Below are positions 22,617 to 38,588 of a stretch of DNA of 64,000 nt, in pieces. Every line of letters begins with the position of its first letter. Within the stretch, counting starts at the first letter, position 1. The position numbers and the translations under genes are program-made. The notes under the pieces are model-generated. The model did no database searches. It saw only the letters and a list, made by a program, of their open reading frames with translations, and was not told the DNA's origin. The DNA is from Paragyromitra xinjiangensis (taxonomy: Eukaryota > Ascomycota > Pezizomycetes > Pezizales > Discinaceae), in assembly GCA_038503065.1 (NCBI GenBank), contig JBCAMK010000003.1, forward strand, positions 1,798,001-1,862,000. The letters are read 5' to 3'.

Positions 22617-24095
22617 TCCTGGAAATTATTAAAAAGATAACTGAATATCTTATTGCACGAAAATAAAGAAGAAAGAAAATTAAAGGGGAGGACTAAGCAG
22701 GAAGACAAATAAATCCCCCACAAAATGAAATGGAAAAGAAGTCTAATAAATAGAAACCCTCGTATGCACTACCGAATCCCACGCTCCCCCCCCGAAAAAA
22801 GACCGACTGCCGTGTTTTTTAGACAAAAAAAACCTTCCGACGGGAAGAAAAAAAAAAAAGAAGACTAAAACAACGTCGAACAACGGGCCTGAGAGTAAAC
22901 ACGAGAGAGAAAAGAAGAACAACCCCGAGAGAAACCCCAAGGGAAAAAAAATGGTCCAATCATAGCATTTCAAAACGGGGTCCTATGAACACCCTCCTTC
23001 TCTAAAGGGGTTATTTTTTTCCCCGATTTTCTTCTTTCTTCTGCCCAGTGTTTTCGCCCCCCCCGATATGATTCAGGTCATCTCGGAGAGAGAGAGGAGG
23101 TTCGTGGAAGGCAACTCCCGTAGAATGATGTCTGTGTGCCGCAGCGCTCAAGCCTCAGGGGGTGGTCAAAGAACTGTGATAGGCCTAATATGCGGGATCT
23201 GCAACGGGAGTCTCCAGGAGTGGAATTCCCTTCTTCAGCTTTGGGGGGGAAATTTTTTTAGTCTCCGTGCTTTGTTGTCGTGGTGGACGGAGATTTGTGT
23301 ACGTATGTGGAGTAGACGGGTGTTATATATGTACATGTATATATATCTAGCTAGATACTCTAGGCATTACCGTCTCTTGGTATTCCAAGACCTATTCCTC
23401 GTGTTCTACTGTTAGCTGAATAGCGATCGAGCACTCTCCCGTGCGCCGCAACCTTAATTACTGATGGATGTCCTTGATATTCCTGTGCTGGGTATAATAG
23501 CTAGGCAGGTGGGTAGGGTAGTATCGTACTATCGACAGCGGACTACATTCCGGAATAACGAAAATAAAATAAAATAAAAATTCCAATACGCGTTCAGATA
23601 CCCACCGGATATTTATACATTGTCCATCCATCATCGAGATGCCATTCAATGCCTCCCTCCCACTTTTCTACCTACCTACCTACCTTCCTCCAGAAAAAAA
23701 CACCCAAATGAAAAACGTTGCTCGAAGTAACTGGTTAAAAAAAAAGTGATGCTCTGGTATAATAACTCACAAAGAAATATAAAAGAAGCATGATGACTGT
23801 TATGTCAACGCTATAAGAAGCGAAGTACGCTGCAGGAGAAAAAGCCAGGGTATTCTTAAAGGAAAGCAAAACCCATAACAGTCGAGGATATAAAAAAAAG
23901 AACAAATCAAAAATATAGGAAAAAACCCAAATCAAAAATCATGACAGATTACCCAACCAAGGTCAAAATTGTGCAAAATGACCTGAAGCCACCCCTCCCA
24001 ACCAAACCATCATACACTAATAGACATGAAAGTTAAAAAAAAACAATAAAAAATTAACGCCCTTTGCATAGCCCCTTTCCTTTGTCCATCAATAA
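22617..24095. other. intergenic with homopolymer and microsatellite tracts
   Basis: About 1.5 kb with no supportable gene. It contains runs of A, C and G (for example an A12 run near 22848) and a CTAC repeat at about 23669-23684. It covers the promoter of the pepsin-like gene and the 3' side of the GH76 gene. Confidence 0.5.
23668..23689. repeat. (CTAC)n microsatellite
   Basis: CTACCTACCTACCTAC followed by CTTCCTCC: four perfect tetranucleotide units with a degenerate end, in intergenic DNA. Confidence 0.8.
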
Positions 24096-25769
24096 TTATA
24101 CGACCATGAAATATCCTCCCGACAGCAACATTATCAATACCGTCGCTGTAGCGAACCCCGCACCAATCTTATCCTTTTTGGTGTTTGCCTGATAATATGA
24201 CGGAGCCGGTATCGTATCTCCTCCCGTCCCCGCCGCGGGATTCCCCACACTCGACCCCCCAGTGTTTGCCGTAAATGGTGACTGAACATCATATACCAAG
24301 GTATTCTGGATAACCTCCAACGCACACAACTGCTCTCCCACACCGTACTTATTATCCCATCCAGGTTTGGTCCAGACCTCTCCACATGTATTACTATCCG
24401 ATCCGTACGAGCAATGGGCTGCAGCTGCTACCGCTGAAGTTCGGAGTTTAGGCATGATGTAGTCCGCGGTGAAAGGTGCCATCTTAACCGTTAGTGCCAT
24501 GAAGCGGCCCATATAGGCTTTGAAGGAGCGTTGGTCGACGTTGCACATGTCGTTGGATTCACACCCGACTTCGGCCATGGTGTCGTTGACGAAGAAAATA
24601 GATGTTGCGTTCATGAGGCCCTCCACACGTGTTCGCCAGATTTCCCCTCCGTTTGTCTAGAATAGAGTGTCAGCTATCAACCTGGTGTACTCGGTGCATT
24701 GACTCAGACGTACATAATTGTACATATACGCCGCTCCTGACATGAAGATCCCAGCATTATACGACCATTGAAGATGATTCAGCTGCGAGCAATTCAGTGT
24801 CGAATCCGATCCATCAAAAACTTTATAATCGTTCGATAAAAGTCCAATGGAATGAGTCCAATCATAAGCTTTCTCCGCCCATTGCGCATATGTGTCGTTC
24901 CCAGTATACCTCGCCAGTCTCGCTCCAAGATGGAAAAAGCACCCGTTCGATATCGAATTCTTATATCCATACCCAGCATTGAAAGTATAAATCTGCCAAC
25001 GCAGTCCTCCACCACATGTCAAGTTGTCCCATCGTATCGCTTGCGAGTTGAAGACACCTTGTGCCAATGCGAGCCACTGGGGTTGATCCGCTGGAGGATT
25101 TGGAAAGTTCTTTTCGGCCGCGGACATTGCTGATAAGGCCCAAAACCCTTGATCGTCATTACCCTGGGATGAAAGTCAGAAATGTTGTGTAGCCCGCAAT
25201 AGGAATTGAACTCACCAGCGACTTGGACTGGTTAGGTGGCATGTAGTTGTCTTGTGGGCCGACTTGGTGAAGCATGGCTTCCATCGTGACGTTATTGTAG
25301 CCCGCATCCCCTGTATAGTACCAGTAGTCGATCAGGCCCTACACCGAATAGAGCTAATATTAGCGATCATCACCACCAACCTCCATCCAAAAGGCCCTGA
25401 CTGAGGAAGAACATACACCGAAAGCTGCACCCGCCTCCCACCAGTAGTATGGATCTCCAAACAGTCCTGGAATACCGCCTGTCTGGTTCCCGGGGTAGAA
25501 TTGCATCATCTTGTACGCAACTTTCTGTGTAATGTCGAAAACCGATTCTAAACACCAGCAACAATTCGCCTGTCAGCCCCCATCGAAAATAAAGCCCCCT
25601 AAATCAATCCCCCGCCACCTTGAACAGAATTCCTACACCCGTTAGGAAGGGGAAGGCACATACGTTTATTATCGAGCACGAGTTCATAGCCCGAGATCAT
25701 CGGCAGCACCAGGAGAAGCGAGGTACACACCCTCCGCAATCCCGTCATTGTTGGTAATAAATTCCGCAT
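24096..25769 (-). CDS. GH76 alpha-1,6-mannanase, Dfg5/Dcw1-like, GPI-anchored
   Basis: Five exons (25769-25664, 25547-25417, 25338-25216, 25163-24714, 24656-24096) encode 456 residues, the usual Dfg5 size. A signal peptide covers about 1-27 ([13 protein letters not shown]). Family motifs include [18 protein letters not shown], the catalytic Asp pair in [10 protein letters not shown] (Asp123-Asp124), [35 protein letters not shown] and [14 protein letters not shown]. The C-terminus is a Gly/Ser/Thr-rich linker with a terminal hydrophobic stretch ([16 protein letters not shown]), the layout of a GPI-anchor signal. The enzymes act at the plasma membrane and wall, where they are thought to transfer GPI-mannoproteins onto wall glucan. 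It is divergent from the synaptobrevin gene across 2.8 kb. Confidence 0.94.
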
Positions 25770-26211
25770 GATGTTGTTGTTGTTGTTGTACCGTTACGTG
25801 CCTCGAGAGCCTAATGTGTAACGAGAAGAAACGGAGCAGAAACGAGGAAGAGAGAAAGAAAGATAAACAAACGACCAGGAAGGAAGAAGAGACTATCTCT
25901 CAATCTGCAGATGGAGGGTTCGAGGTAAAGGTAGTACCCGGTCCGAGAGCGATAGGCTAAATTTAGGCCGTTTGTTGTTGTGTGTCGAATTGAATCAGAC
26001 AGCGGCAACGAGCTAACGAAAGCGGATTTGTTCTTTTCCTTTTATTGTTTTTTTATTTATTTTCGAACTTTTTGGACAGACCCCCCCACACACGCACACG
26101 CAATCGGTACTTTCCCGTCTTTACCGATTTTCCTTATGTCTGCTGTGCGTTGATGACCAAAGCAATAAAGACCCCAAAGCCAACCGGTTTTCTATCTGAA
26201 GCGAACGACGA

Positions 26212-26228
26212 CCGAACGAACGAACGAA
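26212..26228. repeat. (CGAA)n microsatellite
   Basis: CCGAACGAACGAACGAA: four tetranucleotide units in intergenic DNA. Confidence 0.8.
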
Positions 26229-28424
26229 GCGAGGCTTCTGACTGGGATTCCCCTGAGGGAAAATCGAACCTTCGGACAACGAGAGAAAATGGTAAGCGGA
26301 GAATAGAGTATATATTGTTTGTAATTATCGCAAGGTCGTTGCACCGAATTCGTAATATAGAGAACAACCGGGAAGAGCGGGCGGATTAGATCGATCCGAG
26401 CAAGGAAAAGGCCGCGTTTCCACCACTCGAGGAAGGCAGCAAGCAGCGGGCAGCAACAACGACAGAGGGGGAACTCAAAAACGAGCGACTTTGCGGGGAG
26501 AGGCAGAGAGCGGTTGGGGAAAGGTAAAAAGAGACCAGGAACCGGGAGAGCGCGAGATCAAAAGCGCAGACGGAATACGCACAACACACAGGTGGTGGTG
26601 CTGCCCTGTCAGCCAGCCAGATCGAGTCTACAAAGAAAAGCAGCCCAACCTGCCTTCTTACCCAGCGTATGCGCTTATCTGTTCGATCCGGAAAAAACGA
26701 TGACGGAGTGCCGCGTATCCGCCCCGACGATTCTCTTCCAGGATGTTGATCGTCTTGCTTGGTTTTTCTTTCTATCGTCTCTTTGCCTCTGGCAGAGGAA
26801 GATTCACATCTTATGTACAGGCCCAGATGTGGTGTAAAGTGAGGTTTCTCATACATACGTCGGTGGCACTCTTCTGACCCGCAAACCACCCCGTCCAACG
26901 AATTACCCCAAAAAAAACCTGTACCGTACTCTACCTACTACACAAGACCAAATCTATTCCAACAGGCAGGTAAACCCTTGTTTCCCCGCCAACTTCCACC
27001 CAGGCTTCATCATCACGCTGTCTATTAGCGTCTTTATTAATAACAAGCACGAAATGCCCTGGTCTTGTGGACTAATTTCTGTTTGGGAAAGGGGCCGGTT
27101 GCGTCGCGGCCCCATGTCCACGGCCGCCTTTCCCGTCCAGGACATGCCTTCTTTCAAACTACTGGTCGTTTATGATAGCATACGGAAGTGTGGCTCAAAT
27201 CCTAATAGGTACCGAGCGAAGGTTGGATTTGTATAAAAGACCCTCTCTGACCAGAGCCGGGAATTCCGTAGGTAATGCTTGATCCTCGGATCTCTCGGGG
27301 CATAAACAACTCCCACGACACTCGGCATTGTTTAGTCTGCAACCCTCCTCCAAAGTCTCCGATCCACATACTGGAGCCATCTATGTCATCAGTACTAGCG
27401 TATACCCACTTGGCCAGCCTTCTCAATTTCGACCCAATCCCCCGCACTCAGGTCCTGGCGTGGTTTTTATATGCCTCACCCTCGAGTGATTGACTATGAT
27501 CACTCGACGCCGCGTGAGTGGGGGCTTGAAACTTTGGGGCCTTCACATGGATATCGATACAGCAACACCACTCGAAGAAACATCAACCACATGATTCGGG
27601 CCTATATATCACTTCATCTGGATGTGGGGCAGGTACTCAGAGAGCACGAAGGCCGTCTGGTAGTGCTATAAAATTTATTTTTCTGTGACGTGAAAAAAAC
27701 CGAAGCGAATGCCGAAGACGTCACTTGCGAGTTTGATACACTAGGAGACGAAGCGAAAAGCTTGATAGTAAGGCTGGATAAGAAGCATGGCTACTTTGGG
27801 GACAGGTACGTACTTACATAGAAGGCTGAGGGTAGAAGCCTACTGGTGACGTATCGTTCATACGAGTGACACGCGTGACAAAGTTTCGCATCTAGAAATC
27901 TACCGGGAAGTAATTCACCATTTGGGCTAGGTGGAATTCATACTAAATCAAACTGTGGGAACTGCTTATCAAGAGGAGGAACCCAGAGGTTTAAGTATCC
28001 ACCTCCAGCATCTCAAAACAAAGTCAGCCGCAACTCGAAGATACGAAAGGTTGACAAACAGCCCGCCACGGTGGCTGTGTCTGGGCCGCAGCCCCGTGTC
28101 AGACTCTGGCCAAAAATAGTCGTAGTCGTCTCATGAAGCATGCAGAACGGCGCATAGAGTAGATATAATGAAGGGCGAAACGCTCACTGGAATAGAAAAG
28201 TCGTTTGGACGATTTATCCCCCCTTCGATTATTCTTTGGCACGGTGTTGGATACATTCTAGTTGCAGACTGCCACCGAGCGATCGACCGCTTTCTCAAAC
28301 AAAAAAAATCTCACATTCGAGTTTCCGCAATCTCCCATCCCTGCGCTGCCTCTTCCTTTCTCTTGTCTGTTCTGTTTAACCCACCTGTTCTGTCAGCCAT
28401 CGTCCAGCCCTCATCACTCACCCA

Positions 28425-28461
28425 GCCCTACCTACCTGCCTATTTACCTACCTGCCTGCTA
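28425..28461. repeat. CCTA/CCTG-rich tetranucleotide tract
   Basis: Imperfect tandem CCTA and CCTG units interrupted by TATTTA, about 150 bases upstream of the synaptobrevin start. It is probably transcribed in the leader and may vary in length. Confidence 0.75.
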
Positions 28462-28614
28462 GCTCACCACCGTTCCTACCTCAACTCAACCCATCTACAT
28501 CTACGCTCCCCATCACGAATAAAAAACATATCTAACGCTTCACGAATAACAACAAATAACAACACTACACAAAACTCAACCCTAACTTAACCCCAACTTA
28601 ACCCCTTCCTCACG

Positions 28615-29543
28615 ATGGCCGATCAACCATACGACCCCTACATCCCACAAGGTGGTGCCGGCGGCAGCGGAGCTGGTAATCCCGGAAACCAGAGAACTGC
28701 AGCTATTCAGGCGGTTGGTTTACTCTCTCCCTTTGCTTTCTTTCTTTGTGTTTTTCCTCGTTATTGCCCCCCAAACCGGAACCCCCCTTCGTTGGTTGCG
28801 ACCGTGATCCCCTTTCTTGAGCTTCCCGGGCGCCTCGAGAGAAAAGGCCAAGATGGTCGTCGCGTAAGTTGGCAGCTGTCTGCAAAGATGAAATGGAAGA
28901 GGGGGAAAAAATATCGTTTATCATCACGATGGGGATGGTTTTCTTTGGTGGGAAGGGGGGTAGTGGCTTCAAGAGGAGGGGGGAACGGAGTTCATCCGAG
29001 ATGCCTATTGGCTTTTGTGAGGAAGGGATCCGAAACGAGGCGGCCTTCAGCTGAGGTTCCGGGAGCTTTACCGGTGGCGCTACTTTGTGGTGTTTGAAAA
29101 ATGATACCGATTTTTTTTATTTTTTTTATTTTCGAAGGAAGGCTGGAGTGAAGTTTTTTTTTTTGCGGTGGGCTGGGGCTAATTCGATGGTTCTTTATTT
29201 AGCAAATCGATGATACTGTTGGAATCATGCGTGAAAATATTAACAAGGTCGCCGACCGTGGCGCTAGGCTAGATAGTCTTCAAGATAAGACAGGTCAGTA
29301 GATTCTAGTACTCGCATTATTTGATAATCTGGGGGGGTTTTTCGATGGCGATGGAATGAGCGGTGAGCTGACTTGTGTTATGTAGATAACCTTGCCAACT
29401 CTGCTCAGGGCTTCCGCCGCGGCGCGAACCGAGTCCGGAAGCAGATGTGGTGGAAGGATATGAAGATGCGCATGTGTCTGGTTGGTGGGATCATCATTCT
29501 TTTGGTGGTTATTATCGTGCCGGTTGTTATTACGTATGTTTAA
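28615..29543 (+). CDS. SNC1: synaptobrevin / v-SNARE (Snc1/2, SynA type)
   Basis: Three exons (28615-28713, 29203-29293, 29386-29543) encode 115 residues. A short Pro/Gly-rich N-terminus precedes the R-SNARE motif: [40 protein letters not shown] with the central Arg, then [20 protein letters not shown]. One C-terminal membrane anchor follows ([20 protein letters not shown]). It is the vesicle SNARE for fusion of secretory vesicles with the plasma membrane, and is enriched at hyphal tips in filamentous fungi. The first intron is 489 bp, the longest in the window. The final codons overlap a GTATGT donor-like sequence, so a tiny extra exon cannot be excluded. Confidence 0.94.
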
Positions 29544-33869
<4,326 letters not shown>

Positions 33870-34592
33870 GTGTGGATCATGCAGATAGGGTGGATTTAGC
33901 ATAGGGGGGTATTTGGAAACTGGTGGCCTGGGTTGGTTTGTTGGGTGGGGAGTTTTTATTTTTGTATTTTTTACCCTTTCTTAGTTACTCGAGTACCAGC
34001 TTCTGTTGGGTTTCCTGTGAAATAAAGAAAAGCGCTGGTTTTTTTTTCTGTGTTCTTTTTGCGGTTCGGTTTGGCTTGTGGCTTGGATTAGTGAGGGTTG
34101 GGGATATGTATATATCATGAAGAAGGTATTGTGATGTTCTGCAGTGATGTTCTTGGTCTAAGTGAGACCTTGTCGTGATAAATTTAGATTACTACTATTA
34201 AACTTACTAGTATGTATTTAGAGCTACTGTATTACTTCATAGTAAACATAAATGTGGTTAGGAACCAGATCGTAATTGCCAGTTCTCCGAGTGATAACTA
34301 AAGCTTTCACCTCGGATCAGATAACGGGCGGCAGGACAGAGAAGCACACGTGTAACGGGAATAGCATTGTGGGGTGAGCGGCGGGATGTGATGTGGGGTT
34401 TGGCTAGCAACGGCGGTGGCCGCGGGTAGCCGTACCCCGAGATCCAAGATCTCTCCGCTGGCCCGTCCGAACAGCTGTCTCATCACCCCTCTATCCTCCC
34501 TTCTTTTTTTTTATAACCAGAGAATTGCTTGTGTTCTTGTCAATCGTTTCTTTGTGGCTGTATCTGCATTGTAATTGATTGATTTTGACGAA
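33870..34592. promoter_or_regulatory. upstream region of 2-methylcitrate synthase
   Basis: About 720 bases between two genes on the same strand. Near 34345-34480 it is G/C-rich with CACGTGTAA, GGCGGTGGCCGCGG and CCGCTGGCCCG, unlike its surroundings, and just upstream of the start is a T9 run. It is a reasonable candidate for regulatory sites for propionate or carbon-source control, but no known factor site is assigned. Confidence 0.4.
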
Positions 34593-36181
34593 ATGTCGCT
34601 GCACGTTAGAACAGCTCGTGGTTTGGGGGGTATTCGTGTATGTTTGTTTTTTTCATCTCCTGTGTGGGCTGGATTTGGCTGATGTATACTTGATAGCTCG
34701 TCTCCCCGCTTCGTATAGTGTGTGTGGGTCGTCGCAATGCCTCGACGAGTACTGAGAAGGATCTGAAAGAAACGTTGAAGGAGGTCATCCCCGAGAAGCG
34801 GGAGATGCTGAAGAAGCTGAAAGCCGAGCATGGACAGAAGGTTCTCGGTGAGGTTAAGGTTGAGAATGCTATTGGGGGCATGAGGTTTGGCTCCTTGTCT
34901 ACTTATCTACTACTTTGAAGCTAATTGGTGGGGGTGGTAGAGGGATTAAGGGGATGCTTTGGGAGGGCTCTGTTCTTGATGCCAATGAGGGGATCCGTTT
35001 CCATGGCAAGACAATTAAGGACTGCCAGAAGGTTCTGCCTAAGGGGAAGACTGGACAGGAGATGCTGCCAGAGGGGATGTTCTGGCTGCTGCTTACTGGA
35101 AAGGTCCCTACTGAGGGACAGGTCCGACAGCTATCTAAGACCTTTGCTGAGAACGCTGCACTCCCGGAGTTTGTCGAGAAGATGATGGATGCATTCCCGA
35201 CTACTCTACACCCAATGACGCAGATGTCAATTGCGGTCTCTGCACTCAACCACGACTCTAAATTTGCGAAGCTGTACGAGAAAGGTCTAGCAAAAGCCGA
35301 CTACTGGGAACCAACATTCGACGACTCAATCTCGCTCCTATCGAAGCTCCCCACTATCGCAGCAAAGATCTACCAAAATACCTATAACGGTGGAGGACCC
35401 CTCCCAGGCTCTGTAGACCTGACTCAAGACTGGTCTTGGAACTTCGCCGCCATGCTCGGCAAATCCGACTCTGAAGGTTTCGTTGACCTACTTCGTCTCT
35501 ACCTCGCACTCCACGGTGACCACGAGGGCGGTAATGTATCTGCACACGCTACCCACCTTGTTGGATCGGCACTTAGCGACCCGTTCTTGTCATATTCCGC
35601 GGGTCTACAAGGTCTTGCTGGGCCACTCCATGGATTAGCTGCGCAGGAGGTGTTGCGGTTTGTTCAGAAGATGAGGGGTAATATTGGGAGTAGCTACTCT
35701 GATGCCGATGTTAAGGATTACCTGTGGGGTTTGTTGAATAGCGGACAGGTTATTCCTGGTTATGGCCATGCGGTGTTGAGGAAGCCGGACCCGAGGTTTG
35801 CGGCGTTGATGGATTTTGCAGCGAGTAGGAAGGAGGTCGCGCAGGGTGAGGTGTTTCAACTCGTGAAAAAGAATAGCGAGATTGCACCGGGTGTGCTGTT
35901 GGAGCATGGGAAGACTAAGGTATATTTTCCTCTCTCTCTCTTACATATGGATTAGGGCTGATGTGGTACTGCAGAATCCTCACCCTAATGTGGACTCGGC
36001 GTCTGGGGTTCTGTTCCATCATTATGGAATTAACCAGGATCTATACTACACTGTGACTTTCGGTGTGAGTAGAGGGTTGGGGCCGTTAGCACAGTTGATT
36101 TGGGATCGTGCGTTGGGACTACCGATTGAGAGGCCGAAGAGTTTGAGCATGGAGGCTATGGTTAAGAGCTTGGGTGCGTAG
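34593..36181 (+). CDS. mcsA: mitochondrial 2-methylcitrate synthase
   Basis: Four exons (34593-34635, 34719-34884, 34941-35919, 35975-36181) encode 464 residues. A short mitochondrial presequence ([18 protein letters not shown]) is followed by the citrate synthase fold: [39 protein letters not shown] near 261 (catalytic His), [14 protein letters not shown] near 342 (second His) and [11 protein letters not shown] at 397-407 (Asp). Signatures shared with Aspergillus McsA rather than CitA, as I remember them, are [41 protein letters not shown] and [15 protein letters not shown]. The enzyme condenses propionyl-CoA with oxaloacetate, the entry step of the methylcitrate cycle, and retains some citrate synthase activity. 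A role as the main citrate synthase is less likely. It lies convergent to the lectin gene. Confidence 0.9.
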
Positions 36182-36654
36182 ATATCTTAGTTGGTGTTAT
36201 GGATTGTATTTTAAGTGTGAATTAAATGCTGTTTGACTATGAGATGTGTTTTGGGTTTATGTGGGTTTATTTTGGGTGCAGCGTGGGTCATGAAAGATCA
36301 CTCGGACTAGAGGTTTCGTGCGTTTGAAGTTTTTGGTGGGTTTGGTGTGGTGGCTTTTGGGTGGGCAATGTAAATCCCAGTAAACTTGGTTTTAATTCCC
36401 AGTTGTGGGTGATTGAATGTCCCACAACTAACCTGCTTGATTTTTGCTTGTCCATAGTGTGATTCCACTCTTGGGTGTTTAGTCCTACGTAGGCTCACGA
36501 ATACCTCAATTTACATGTCTTTTACGGTTTTTAATTCCTGCCACTGCTACTCCAATAGATGGCCTAGTATTTGCTGTTTTATTGTTAGACCCAACCGTGA
36601 GAGTGGAGCCAGAAGCGTATAGGTACATACATACAACTCATGACTTAGCAGCAA
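36182..36654. other. intergenic, convergent 3' regions
   Basis: About 470 bases between the convergent synthase and lectin genes. No feature is seen. Confidence 0.5.
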
Positions 36655-37957
36655 TTAAGCAATAGCGATATACGAGACTCCTGCGGAATATAGAATCGTA
36701 TTATACCACCCTTCAATATGCCAAGTCATTCCGGTAGCGGTAACAGAAGAAGCCCACGTTCTAAGCCGCAGATTGGTTTTCTGGCTCATATCAAGCGAGT
36801 TAAATACCAAAAATGTACGCGGAGGAGCGGTGAAAACATTGCTGCCGAAGTTCACATATGCGGTATTGTGGTACTGGTGCTCTTTCCGCGATCTCACATT
36901 CAAAGTGTTGAAAGTCCCACCGAATATACCTGGCTTATCTGAAGGGTAAGCGATCCATGAGGAGGTAGCGGTGAATAAAATCGAGTCACTCCAAGTGTTG
37001 ATATGAATAGTAAAGCTAGTCGGAGTAATATCGGTTGCAAAGGTTCTCACACGAAACACTTTGTCACGACCTAGGTCGAATGCGGTGAGCCAGACTACCA
37101 CTTGTGGTGGTGAAGTGTATACACGTGGGAATTTGATTACGCGTGAAGTGTAGACTTGTGGTGCGGTTGAAGGGTGATCTTCTAGGGTGCTGAATTTTCC
37201 GAATTGGAAGTCTGGGTCGTTTTCTGCTATCTCTAGCCATGTGCAGGCGCCGCCGTGCATTGTTTTGTTGCCCACGCTGTTAAGGTGGATGGTGAAATGG
37301 TCGTTTTGCACGCTGGTAGCATAGGTATTTGCGCATATTTTGCCTTCGGTTCCAATATCCAACTCGCTAAGCCCTACTATCAGGTTTGGTGGTGTAGAAT
37401 ATGGACTAGTGAAGAGAGCCGTCTTAAAGTTCTCTGCACTTGGCTTGTTCCATGGTCGCACTTCGCTGGTGAAAAATTTTCCGATGGTTAGATTGTTTAT
37501 TTTGGAAATGTTCCTTTGATAATTGGGTCTTTTCGATCCTCCGAGCTCGCTTTCAAGTTGGTTGTTTGATAACTGAAGAGCCTTATTCTTGTCACGGTAT
37601 TCCCTGAGAGTGGTGGCATGCTGAAGGCGCTCCTTTTCGATAACGGCGCTGAAGTCATTGAATATCTAATGATGATTATAATGTTGAGTATGTCCAAATA
37701 TGCTGCTGGTGAAGTAGGGCTTACCCCAGCCACTAGGCGTTCAAATACAAGCCCAGGTGCAGATGGGTTTTGCTCAAGACTGATGTGGAAATCTGTAGTT
37801 GGCAGAATGAAAGGTTGGTGACAGAGTTATAAGAGCGGGGGTGAAATAGAGGAGAAGGGGGGGGCAAACCTTGGTATTGTGATATGATCTGTGGTGCGGT
37901 TAGAAACGAATGTTTGAGAAGGTATGGAGCGGGGGTATATGGAGGAGCGGTAGTCAT
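36655..37957 (-). CDS. coiled-coil protein with three H-type lectin domains
   Basis: Three exons (37957-37870, 37792-37725, 37665-36655) with 77- and 59-bp introns encode 388 residues. The N-terminal 50 residues have no signal peptide. Residues about 60-105 form a charged coiled coil (VIEKERLQHATTLREYRDKN, then LQLSNNQLESEL). Three H-type lectin repeats follow, about 132-197, 225-292 and 318-386. Each has the form F...y.sPP.....ls.lD, a T/V..Ft.Hi..W motif and a final aromatic or Ile strand (for example TSFTIHINTWSDS and TGMTWHIEGWYNT). H-type lectins (discoidin C-terminal, snail agglutinin) bind GalNAc-type sugars. Absence of a signal peptide fits the cytoplasmic fungal lectins often proposed as defence proteins, but no toxicity is shown here. 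Joining the exons restores one continuous frame, which supports the model. Confidence 0.85.
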
Positions 37958-38588
37958 AATTCCACGTAGCTACTCGCGATTTGTATGGCGTTGGAATGTT
38001 TGATCACTTGTTTCGTGAATAGAAAACGTCAAGGAAACGGATAGCGGACAAGGGACGATGAGGTTGAAAAGCCCTTATCATGATTTGCACAAGTGATACG
38101 ATATGCCGTCCATGCATTCGGTGTTTGATCGGCGGCACAGGCCATAGGGATCGAGCTGAAAATGATACGACACAGCTTTATACTTGGAGGCACATATTTG
38201 GGTAATTTGCCAAGAACTATGCACATCAACTATCAGGCATCCGTGTTTAGGGCTAGATTCTCGGAATGACCGAAGGACTTGACCCCAATCGGAGAATAAG
38301 ACGGATGTTAATGTTGGTGCCCCACCTAAGAATGCTTGCCTTAGTTGATCCAACGTAACTCATTGCCCTATGGCTCGAAACAACCCGCCTAGTTTTTTTT
38401 CTCTCAATTCCTTCCTCCAGTTTATTTTTTTCGGGCTTTTGATATTGCATGGTAATTTTCTGGGTCTCTATGGTTGACCTGGAAGTGCAATTGGTCCGCG
38501 TGTCACTTTTGCGGTTTTTGGAGGACGTGGAGGATAGGCAATTCGTAGCTCTCATTTTTATCTGAGCGGAGCAAAGATTAAAAATTCC
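37958..38588. other. intergenic, no gene seen
   Basis: About 630 bases upstream of the lectin start and downstream of the cupin remnant. Short frames on the minus strand have no motif. Confidence 0.45.

Larger units (their letters stand above)
25770..28614. other. 2.8-kb divergent intergenic region
   Basis: This region lies between the GH76 gene (-) and synaptobrevin (+). I found no supportable gene. Frames such as 26386-26898 (-) overlap other open frames and are Arg/Ser-rich by composition. Features seen are a TTG repeat at 25775-25790, a CGAA repeat at about 26212-26227 and a CCTA/CCTG-rich tract at about 28425-28460 that is probably in the synaptobrevin 5' leader. The length is unusual for this gene-dense part and could hide long leaders or a non-coding RNA. 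Confidence 0.5.

Noticed and set aside
26386..26898. 170-codon minus-strand open frame
   Set aside because: It overlaps two plus-strand frames of similar quality, has no motif and begins in no good start context.
34593..36181. Housekeeping citrate synthase
   Set aside because: [26 protein letters not shown] and [10 protein letters not shown] match fungal 2-methylcitrate synthase as I remember it, and differ from CitA-type sequences at the same places.
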